39,512 nt of DNA. Origin: Spirochaetia bacterium (GTDB lineage Bacteria > Spirochaetota > Spirochaetia > DSM-16054 > Sediminispirochaetaceae). The notes below the pieces were generated by a model. It did no database searches. It worked only from the letters and a program-made list of their open reading frames with translations, and was not told the DNA's origin. A program made the translations under genes and the position numbers. The DNA is taken from assembly GCA_021736475.1 (NCBI GenBank), contig JAIPFV010000016.1, positions 1-39,512 on the forward strand, in the 5' to 3' direction. How positions within the stretch are numbered: the stretch's first letter is position 1; each line of letters starts with the position of its first letter. Shown in pieces: positions 33,439 through 39,512 of this stretch.

Positions 33439-33911
33439 ATAACCAGCCCCATTAGCAATGATATCGTGAGGGCTGCCACAAAACTCGTTCCGTTACGCAG
33501 TGCGGCAAAGCGTCCGCCAAGCTCTTTTATCTCCAACGGCAGGGTCACCACCCCGATCATAGTCAGACTGGTAATAAAAGTGGCGATGATCGTTATTGAC
33601 GCCCCCTTTGCCAGCAGCGAGGCCGAAAGGGGGAAGGCCAGCAATGCGGGGATGTGCAGCACCGCACCGGTTACTGCTACCAGTAGAACTCCCAGGGGGC
33701 CCGATTGCTCGCCGATAAACTGCTGCAGCCCCTCCTCCGACACAAAGCCGAAGAGCAAACCGATCAGCAGGATAATGATAATAAGCATGGGCAGAATCCC
33801 CAAAAACATCTTTGCCGCCACTTTGATCGATTTAAGGGCCTTCTGTCGATTGCGGGAAAAGGCGAATGCAAAGGCCCCCAGGGCAATTATGTTGATTATT
33901 ACTGCTGTCAT
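33435..33911 (-). CDS. Half-size permease, first subunit
   Basis: The 158-residue protein has about four or five membrane segments and the motif GAVLHIPALLAFPLSASLL, which aligns with GTLPTGPVYMAFPIARTL of the following gene; the tails also align (LPLEIKELGGRFAALR versus IPQELVELRFLGAEFMIYR). The two are diverged copies of the same half and probably form a heterodimer. It starts six bases after the cupin stop and overlaps its partner by four bases. The GC content here is higher than in the Bat region, which could reflect transfer of the block. Confidence 0.83.
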   Translation of the reverse strand: MTAVIINIIALGAFAFAFSRNRQKALKSIKVAAKMFLGILPMLIIIILLIGLLFGFVSEEGLQQFIGEQSGPLGVLLVAVTGAVLHIPALLAFPLSASLLAKGASITIIATFITSLTMIGVVTLPLEIKELGGRFAALRNGTSFVAALTISLLMGLVI

Positions 33912-33916
33912 GGCGA

Positions 33917-34234
33917 TTATGGTTTGGGGATTTTGACTACAAGTATTTTCAGAGAACTCTCCGAGGTGTTATGCAGCCCGTGGGGGATATCTTTCGGGCT
34001 TTCCACCAGAGCACCGGCAGTTACCGGTTCCCGCTCCTCACCAATCTCAACTTCTCCATGGCCTTCTATGATAAAAAAGAAAACATCCACCGGAGTACTG
34101 TGCACCGGCAGGCTGCTGCCGGGCGCCAGTTCTACCCGGACTACCTCTACCTCTGGTTTAGAGAGCAGCTTTTTGGCTGTTACGGAATTCTTTTCATATT
34201 CGGTGTCGCCCTGTTCGGGCTGAATAATGTTCAT
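33917..34234 (-). CDS. Small single-domain cupin
   Basis: The 105-residue protein is one cupin barrel. Motif 1 (GSSLPVHSTPVDVFFFIIEG) keeps one His and an Asp where many cupins have His-His and Glu; motif 2 is GALVESPKDIPHGLHN with one His. It could bind a metal or a small ligand and act as sensor or enzyme. The ATG at 34234 is preceded by AAGGAGG at the right distance; the open frame to 34441 runs antisense into the barrel gene and is not coding. It sits between the outer-membrane barrel and the permease pair. Confidence 0.88.
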   Translation of the reverse strand: MNIIQPEQGDTEYEKNSVTAKKLLSKPEVEVVRVELAPGSSLPVHSTPVDVFFFIIEGHGEVEIGEEREPVTAGALVESPKDIPHGLHNTSESSLKILVVKIPKP

Positions 34235-34250
34235 AATAATCCTCCTTAAC

Positions 34251-35534
34251 TTAGAAGTACCACCGAAGTGAAACATAGGCCATAGTGTTGTCCTCATACT
34301 GCCCGAACTTGCCGGACTCATCGCCGAGGAATATTTCAACTCCGGACTGAATCTCCACCCCGTCTTCAATGCTGTAGGTAAGGGAGGGGCGCAGTAGAGC
34401 GTCGGTGGAGTTTTCAATATCCTCCGGATCGAAGCCCACATACGTGAACAGTTCCCAGGTAAGGGTCTCGGCCATATTTGAGTCTCTCATCCGGAAGGTG
34501 AGGGTATGGTCGTATTCATCGGACAGAAGCGCGGCGTCGTAGTCGTGGATATACTGCAGGATGTACTGGGAGGACATGTCTACGCCGTACAGGCTCCAGT
34601 CCAACCCCGCCAACCCGTGCAGCTGATGGTGTTTGCTGGTGGCGAGGGTTCGTGTTGGAGGTCCGGGAGTTTCGATTGCAGTAAAGGCTCTATCCAAATA
34701 GGCTGCCGCCTCCGAGCGCAGGACAACCGAACCAATGGTGGTACTGAAGCTGCCCCCTACCACCGTGTAACGCTCGTGCAGGGCAGATAGGTCGTCGGTA
34801 TTTGGAGGTGAGCTGGTAAGATCGATATCGCCCTCCAGTACGGGATTGTCGTCCCAGGCGTAACCGGCCATCAGTTCGCCGTTAAAGGCAGCGCCGAAGT
34901 AACTTACTTTTCCAAAGAACTCGCTGTTCTCCAGATCGTCGTCGGGCATATCTTGATCGGCGTTGTTCATCATCTTCAACTGTTCGGTGGACCAAATCGA
35001 ATCAGGATCCGGCTGATCGGTCGGAACGAAGCGGGGCAGCCAGACCGCATCGAAGGTCAGGGGGCCGGCAAAGTAGTCTGCCTTGACCGCCGGCACTCCC
35101 ATCCGTATCTCGGTAAAGTCGGCCAGGATAAAGGAACGCAGGTCCTGGGGACTGACGATGTCGGTAATAAAAGCCCCTTCAGCCTCCCCCCAGACTATCG
35201 CCTGTTTGCCGACCCGGATGTCCATTGATGGAAAGTACAGGTCGAGGTAGGCCTCGCGCATGCCGATATCCGGTTCGCCGTCGGCTCCGATGTAGGCATA
35301 GGGATTCAGCATTATGTGGGTGTTTTCTCCCCAGCCCTCCATCTTGATGTCGGCGGTTTGTTCGGTTATCGGCACATCACCCTCGGACAGGCGGGCCCCG
35401 GTGTAGCTGCGTAGCATTCCGGTAAAATTAATATCCTTTGCAAAGAGCATATTGGGCATCAGCATGGCTAGGGCCATTAAAATGACCAGGCTGCCGATAA
35501 GGTGTTTTTTATTGATGTGTGTAAGTGAATTCAT
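34251..35534 (-). CDS. Outer-membrane beta-barrel protein (DUF1302-like)
   Basis: The 427-residue product has a signal peptide (core LIGSLVILMALAMLMPNMLFA) and alternating beta strands to the C-terminal aromatic end (AYVSLRWYF), the classic outer-membrane insertion signal. The segment VGKQAIVWGEAEGAFITD followed by SPQDLR matches proteins annotated as DUF1302, often found beside RND exporters and LolA-like proteins. It is probably the outer-membrane part of an export or lipid-transfer path. AAGGAGG precedes the ATG. It lies 39 bases after the LolA-like gene. Confidence 0.85.
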   Translation of the reverse strand: MNSLTHINKKHLIGSLVILMALAMLMPNMLFAKDINFTGMLRSYTGARLSEGDVPITEQTADIKMEGWGENTHIMLNPYAYIGADGEPDIGMREAYLDLYFPSMDIRVGKQAIVWGEAEGAFITDIVSPQDLRSFILADFTEIRMGVPAVKADYFAGPLTFDAVWLPRFVPTDQPDPDSIWSTEQLKMMNNADQDMPDDDLENSEFFGKVSYFGAAFNGELMAGYAWDDNPVLEGDIDLTSSPPNTDDLSALHERYTVVGGSFSTTIGSVVLRSEAAAYLDRAFTAIETPGPPTRTLATSKHHQLHGLAGLDWSLYGVDMSSQYILQYIHDYDAALLSDEYDHTLTFRMRDSNMAETLTWELFTYVGFDPEDIENSTDALLRPSLTYSIEDGVEIQSGVEIFLGDESGKFGQYEDNTMAYVSLRWYF

Positions 35535-35573
35535 ATAATCCTCCTTGTTCTATTCTCCATTGCTCGATCGTCA

Positions 35574-36359
35574 TCATCGCCTCGGTCCGCGTTTCATCTG
35601 CCGTTCGGAGAAAAAACTGTCGGTCAAGCCGGTGTCGAATTCGACATTATCCATCTTGAGCCGGGTGGAATGGTCGCGCTCGAGGTCTTCCATCAGCATA
35701 TTGGTGATAACCCAATAACCGTCGATCTTTTTAAACTCATCGATATTGAGGACCTTGTAGACTTCGCCTTTATCGTCGTAGTACTCGCGCTTTAGGCCGA
35801 TCCATTTGTTCTTGGCAATCCAAACGACGGTTTTGCTGAAAGCATCATCGTCGCCAACAGGAATATTCTCGATTACGTAACAAGATTCACCCTGAAAGTT
35901 CTCTTCCCGCAGAATCGTATGTCGATCCTCTTCGGGATGGCGTTCGCCCAGGTCGTCGTAGGTAAAGTCTGAACCCATAAAGCGGTCGTTTTTGCTGTCG
36001 GAGCTGATGCGCTTTACTCTCCGTAGTGCCGGCAGGTAGATCCATTGGTCATCATCCCGTGCGTCGTCGTAGGACCAGCTCATGAAGCTGGTATCCTTTA
36101 CATCCGCGGGGGCAAGAAAGAACATCAATTTTTTGTCTACATCCCCGGTATCGATACTGTATTGGGTAATGCTGCGTTCACGGGTAGATCCGCGGGAGTT
36201 GGTCATGATCATTTCCAGGTCCGCAGTCATGTCATCACCGCTAGGCCTGTAGTATACCTTCTCCATCACCTCGAGTCCGTCGGGCGCTCCAAATAGAGTA
36301 CCTCCTACTCCGATCAGTAAAAGTAAAATCAGTGTGAGCATGCTTAATTTTTTATACAT
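35574..36359 (-). CDS. LolA-like outer-membrane lipoprotein-sorting family protein
   Basis: The 261-residue protein has a signal peptide (core MLTLILLLLIGVGGTLFGA) and the pattern of COG2834-type LolA-fold proteins: SFMSWSYDDARDDDQWIYLP, then VKRISSDSKNDRFMGSDFTY, with a C-terminal half of the kind WIAKNKWIGLKREYYD. LolA folds shield acyl chains or other hydrophobic cargo across the periplasm. Its ATG lies one base from the exporter stop (TGATATG), with AGGAGG seven bases upstream. The gene order RND exporter, LolA-like, barrel suggests a three-part route through the envelope. Confidence 0.88.
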   Translation of the reverse strand: MYKKLSMLTLILLLLIGVGGTLFGAPDGLEVMEKVYYRPSGDDMTADLEMIMTNSRGSTRERSITQYSIDTGDVDKKLMFFLAPADVKDTSFMSWSYDDARDDDQWIYLPALRRVKRISSDSKNDRFMGSDFTYDDLGERHPEEDRHTILREENFQGESCYVIENIPVGDDDAFSKTVVWIAKNKWIGLKREYYDDKGEVYKVLNIDEFKKIDGYWVITNMLMEDLERDHSTRLKMDNVEFDTGLTDSFFSERQMKRGPRR

Positions 36360-36360
36360 A

Positions 36361-38706
36361 TCATTCCTCCTCTGTGGAAATTTTGTTGCTATATATTTTG
36401 CTGTGACGGTCGATAAAGACCAACACCACTAATAAAATCGTGAGGGTTCCGATGGCGCTGGTGGCCATGTTAAGGGCAACCAAGCCTCCGACCTGACGGT
36501 TCGGTGGAAAAACGCTTACCAGAAGTACTGCAAAACCGCCCATTACCGCCGCTGCATTATAGATAATCGCCCTCCCGGTGTGTTCTAGGGTTTCGTATGC
36601 AGCCTGAATCGTGGGAACTCCTCTAATACGGTTAAAACGGTATCGTTCGATCAGGTGAATAGCGTAGTCTACGCCTATGCCTATAGCGATGGCGGAAATG
36701 ATGGCCGTGGATGAACTCAGCGGGATACCGAGAAGACCCATGGTACCGAAATTCACCGTTGCAGTGACGGCGATTGGGATTGTACCGGCCAAGCCGATCC
36801 AGAGGCTGCCGAACATCAGGGACAGCAGGAGCGCTACGATACCGAAAGAGAGCAACAGGCTTATAATCTGCCCTTCCATAAGAAGGTTTGCAAACACCAG
36901 AGATTTATATCCGCTGCCGGCGTAATCTACCTCTACTCCATATTCAGCCAGTTGTGGGATGTATGGTTCAATCTCTGCGATTACTTCTTCCATTACCGCC
37001 GAGCTGTCGCTCTTAAGCTGGAAAGTCAAATTGGCGTTCATATAGTCATAATCTACCACCTGGTTCAGGTTGTCCGGATCACCGGACATTTCATAGAGCA
37101 ATAGATACTGGGCAATTAGTTCCTGGGAGTCCGGTATTTTATCGTATTCCGGATTATCTTCGTGCATTACCTGATGCATCCGCCGCATGTAATCGGTGAG
37201 GGCGAAGCTGTCGCCGACCAGGGGGTTATTTTTTTCTATCTTCATTTGTAACTCATTCATAGTTTCGAGCACCTCTGGCTGCTTAAAGGTATCCTCTTCA
37301 TCACTGCTGAGGATAACGTTGAGACTGGATGTACCACCGAAGTGTTCATTGACAAATTTGTCCGTCTTCACTACCTGACTGTCGTCCTCAAAGTTGGCCA
37401 GGAAGCTGGTGTCTATCCATACCCGTGTGGTTCCGAGAAGGGCCAGTGCAACAGCGAGTATGGCTATGGTTACTACCAGTTTTGGATGGGCAAGGAGCTT
37501 TTCGCCGAAACGGCCGCTGATTGTGCTTGGTTTATGTGCTGCAGTCACTTTTGATTGGATTGCCTGTTTTGATTTTAGCGCCTGTTTTGGTGGTCCGAAA
37601 AAATAGATTGAGGCGGGAAACAGTATGAGAGCCATTAACATCTCCATCATTATTCCTAATGCCGTAAACAAGCCGAAATAACGGACTGGAAGAACATCAC
37701 TTGTGAGCAAGGCTAAGAAACCGACTGCCGTAGTGATGGATGTCATTGTAACGGGGCGGACCATCGCCTCCATGGTTTTCTCCACCAAATTCTCCCGGGA
37801 TATATCCGGTTTTCTGTGTACAATATGAACAATTGAGTTGTGCATATGGATACCGTCAGCTACTCCTATTGCGGTAAGCATGACCGGTATCATAGTACTG
37901 AGGGTGTAGATTGGAATATTGAGTAAAGTCATAAGCCCAAAGGCGGTGAGTGTTCCGAACAGCACTATCAGCAAGTTGATGATGGTATTTCGTACGCTGC
38001 GCAGCAAGATGAGCAGCAGTAAAGTCATAACCAAGAGTACCAGGGGAGCCATACGAGCCATATCCTGTGGTCCAAGCTTAGTTAGCTCACCTTCGACCAC
38101 CGGACGCCCGGCAATATGGACAGTTTCAGGACCTTCCCATGAAGCGGCAAAGTCCTGCAAATCGGCATAGAAGCGGTCGGTAAAGGTCTCCTCGCCGATT
38201 TCAGCTATTATCAGGGTTGCGCTTCCATCCGTGCTCACAATTCGGCCGTGGATCATATCGTTTCCTTCTACGGCGCTCTGCAACTTTTTGATTTGGGCGT
38301 TGCTTTGCGGGACTTCTTCATAAAAGGATTCGACTATGAGGCTCCATTCATCGGCGGTAATGTTTTCTGCGGTATAGAGCGAGGTAATATCATCCTCATC
38401 AATGTCGTCGAACTGCTCCGGTAGTTCCTCGGAAATGCTTTTAATTTTTTCGAGGGTCCCGGGGTTGAAGATTGATTCCGGGTGCTCAATGGCTAACAGA
38501 ACGTTGTCCTTTATGCCGAACTGTTCCTCTGCTTTATCACTGAAAACGAAGGCAGGGTGATCAGAGGGCATATATTCGTCCAAATCAGTTTCAATCCTGG
38601 CATTTTGACCTATTCCATAAATGAACAGGCTAGTAAGTCCGATTATAACCAGCATTACTAAGGCTGGTTTTTGTGCAATTTTTTGATACATCTTGTTCAT
38701 ATGCAT
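36361..38706 (-). CDS. MMPL/RND-superfamily exporter
   Basis: The 781-residue protein has two homologous halves, each with one membrane segment, a large periplasmic loop and five further segments (first segment about 13-32; blocks about 215-370 and 630-770). Proton-relay Asp residues are in GVADGIHMHNS and GIGVDYAIHLIERY, in the fourth segment of each half. This matches COG1033/MMPL exporters that move lipids or hydrophobic molecules rather than the tripartite drug pumps. The start at ATG 38706 has AAGGAG four bases upstream; ATG 38700 is the alternative. The TetR-type operator lies 15 bases before the start. First gene of the operon. Confidence 0.92.
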   Translation of the reverse strand: MHMNKMYQKIAQKPALVMLVIIGLTSLFIYGIGQNARIETDLDEYMPSDHPAFVFSDKAEEQFGIKDNVLLAIEHPESIFNPGTLEKIKSISEELPEQFDDIDEDDITSLYTAENITADEWSLIVESFYEEVPQSNAQIKKLQSAVEGNDMIHGRIVSTDGSATLIIAEIGEETFTDRFYADLQDFAASWEGPETVHIAGRPVVEGELTKLGPQDMARMAPLVLLVMTLLLLILLRSVRNTIINLLIVLFGTLTAFGLMTLLNIPIYTLSTMIPVMLTAIGVADGIHMHNSIVHIVHRKPDISRENLVEKTMEAMVRPVTMTSITTAVGFLALLTSDVLPVRYFGLFTALGIMMEMLMALILFPASIYFFGPPKQALKSKQAIQSKVTAAHKPSTISGRFGEKLLAHPKLVVTIAILAVALALLGTTRVWIDTSFLANFEDDSQVVKTDKFVNEHFGGTSSLNVILSSDEEDTFKQPEVLETMNELQMKIEKNNPLVGDSFALTDYMRRMHQVMHEDNPEYDKIPDSQELIAQYLLLYEMSGDPDNLNQVVDYDYMNANLTFQLKSDSSAVMEEVIAEIEPYIPQLAEYGVEVDYAGSGYKSLVFANLLMEGQIISLLLSFGIVALLLSLMFGSLWIGLAGTIPIAVTATVNFGTMGLLGIPLSSSTAIISAIAIGIGVDYAIHLIERYRFNRIRGVPTIQAAYETLEHTGRAIIYNAAAVMGGFAVLLVSVFPPNRQVGGLVALNMATSAIGTLTILLVVLVFIDRHSKIYSNKISTEEE

Positions 38707-38720
38707 CTTTCTCCTTTATA

Positions 38721-38736
38721 TAGTTAACGATAACTA
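38721..38736. promoter_or_regulatory. Candidate TetR operator before the exporter operon
   Basis: TAGTTAACGATAACTA is a 16-base palindrome with one mismatched pair. It differs in one base from the perfect palindrome before tetR (39496-39511). It lies 15 bases upstream of the exporter start, where a bound repressor would block transcription. Confidence 0.75.
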
Positions 38737-38826
38737 ACTATTCGGGCTAAACTAGGCCCGGGAACCTGAACCGAACCGGTCCGGTGTCCTGTATATCTCT
38801 ACCGGTGTATGCCGGATTGCAATTCC

Positions 38827-39447
38827 TCAGTTCCGGTGCGTCTCGGGAGGCCTGCCTCCAGGGCTAAGCTCGAAAAGGGTGCTCAGGGTGTCAATTAACT
38901 GATTTGCCAGGTCTTTTAGTCTTACTTTTCCCCCGCTGATGTGCCAGCGGCTCACCGCAAGACGGATGGAGGCCAGGGTTATAAGGGCCATCTGCTGAGC
39001 CTCAATATCGGTCCGGCAGCTTTTTTCGATTTGCAGAGCTTCGAAAGACTCGGTCAGCACGGCAATATTACCGCCCAGTACCCGCTGCAGCTTCTCGCGC
39101 AACTGGGGCTCGTTGTGGAATATCTCTTCTGAAAAAATAAAGGGGGCATAGGCCGGACGCAGCTTGAACTCTTCGAACAGTCCTCGGATAAAACCGTCAA
39201 AGGTCTGCCTTGGCTGGTCGGTTCCCTCCCGTAACGCGCGAAAGTGGGGTAGAATGGCCCCCTGCAGATCATCCAGCATAGCCGTCAGCAAGGCCAGTTT
39301 GTTGGGAAAATGACGATACACCGCCGGCTCGGAAACACCAACCGCTGTGGCTACATTGCGGATAGTCAGTTTACTGAAGCCCTGCCGGGATACTATATCG
39401 ATTGCTGCATGAAGGAAGTCCTTCTGCCGGTCGGTAAAATTATTCAT
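38827..39447 (-). CDS. TetR-family transcriptional regulator
   Basis: The 206-residue regulator has an N-terminal TetR helix-turn-helix (about 5-50: ILxAA-type FLHAAIDIVSRQGF, then TIRNVATAVGVSEPAVYRHF, then PNKLALLTAML) and a helical ligand-binding domain. TetR repressors release DNA when a small hydrophobic ligand binds, which fits control of an exporter. I chose ATG 39447, with GAGGTG six bases upstream; an upstream ATG at 39483 would add 12 residues not typical of the family. A perfect 16-base palindrome lies 49 bases upstream of the start and a near-copy precedes the exporter operon, so it likely represses both itself and that operon. Confidence 0.93.
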   Translation of the reverse strand: MNNFTDRQKDFLHAAIDIVSRQGFSKLTIRNVATAVGVSEPAVYRHFPNKLALLTAMLDDLQGAILPHFRALREGTDQPRQTFDGFIRGLFEEFKLRPAYAPFIFSEEIFHNEPQLREKLQRVLGGNIAVLTESFEALQIEKSCRTDIEAQQMALITLASIRLAVSRWHISGGKVRLKDLANQLIDTLSTLFELSPGGRPPETHRN

Positions 39448-39495
39448 GAAGTACACCTCTTTTCGATCTTCTGTTATCTTCATCTATACCAAATG

Positions 39496-39511
39496 TAGTT
39501 AACGTTAACTA
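39496..39511. promoter_or_regulatory. Candidate TetR operator before tetR
   Basis: TAGTTAACGTTAACTA is a perfect 16-base palindrome upstream of the tetR start, one base from the window edge. Fifteen of 16 bases match the site before the exporter gene. Its promoter and any divergent gene lie at or beyond the window edge. Confidence 0.78.
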
Positions 39512-39512
39512 A

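Noticed and set aside
34235-34441. Upstream extension of the cupin
   Set aside because: It overlaps the 3' end of the barrel gene in another frame; AAGGAGG before 34234 sets the start.
33101-35228. Plus-strand open frames opposite the permease, cupin and barrel genes
   Set aside because: Shadows of well-supported minus-strand genes.

Overview
The window looks like chromosomal DNA from a free-living, fermentative, anaerobic member of the Spirochaetes (Spirochaeta/Sediminispirochaeta-like). This is inferred from gene content: a MoxR-DUF58-BatABCD operon, a trimeric [FeFe]-hydrogenase of the NAD(P)-linked type, many signal-peptide and lipoprotein genes of diderm character, and several proteins I recognise only as the sort of uncharacterised ORFs found in spirochaetes. 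No rRNA, tRNA, insertion sequence, prophage or CRISPR array was recognised.

Layout. (1) Bases 3-6962, + strand: a tightly packed Bat operon, made of a MoxR ATPase (cut by the window edge), a DUF58 protein, a membrane protein of unknown fold, batA, batB, a batC lipoprotein, and a large batD whose C-terminus carries BatE-like TPR and SH3-like parts. (2) 7040-10632: an Smr-domain protein, infA, a DksA/TraR-type zinc-finger protein facing infA across a perfect 22-bp palindrome, a small unknown protein, a metallo-beta-lactamase-fold hydrolase and a membrane protein. (3) 10761-15500: a DEAD-box-like protein that has lost its catalytic motifs but keeps a DbpA-type RNA-binding tail, an OmpA-like protein, and a two-gene unit ending in a long coiled-coil protein and a hairpin terminator. 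(4) 15582-21039, - strand: hydC-hydB-hydA, where HydB is fused to a complete GltD/NfnB-like flavoprotein. (5) 21374-30712: a PAS-GAF-PAS hybrid histidine kinase, a SMUG1 glycosylase, an MFS transporter with a coupled phosphodiester-glycosidase-type lipoprotein, a VanY-type carboxypeptidase, and a three-gene set of a HisKA_2 kinase with a truncated receiver, a metallophosphoesterase with an altered first motif, and an unknown protein. (6) 30755-32269: a GlpA-like oxidoreductase with a [2Fe-2S] tail. (7) 32531-39447, - strand: a TetR-controlled envelope operon (MMPL/RND exporter, LolA-like periplasmic protein, outer-membrane beta-barrel, cupin, two half-size permeases, DUF454 protein).

How the genes work together. 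The Bat genes would form a MoxR/vWA membrane complex with periplasmic and TPR partners. HydABC would move electrons between H2, ferredoxin and pyridine nucleotides; the GltD-like fusion suggests a second flavin and a second NAD(P) site in the same polypeptide. In the last operon an inner-membrane RND pump, a periplasmic LolA-fold carrier and an outer-membrane barrel form a plausible trans-envelope route for a hydrophobic cargo. Near-identical 16-bp palindromes lie upstream of the pump gene and upstream of tetR, so the control circuit can be read from the sequence.

The strongest candidates for something undescribed are the HydB-GltD fusion hydrogenase, the TetR-controlled RND/LolA-like/barrel/split-permease operon, and the catalytically degenerate DEAD-box protein.
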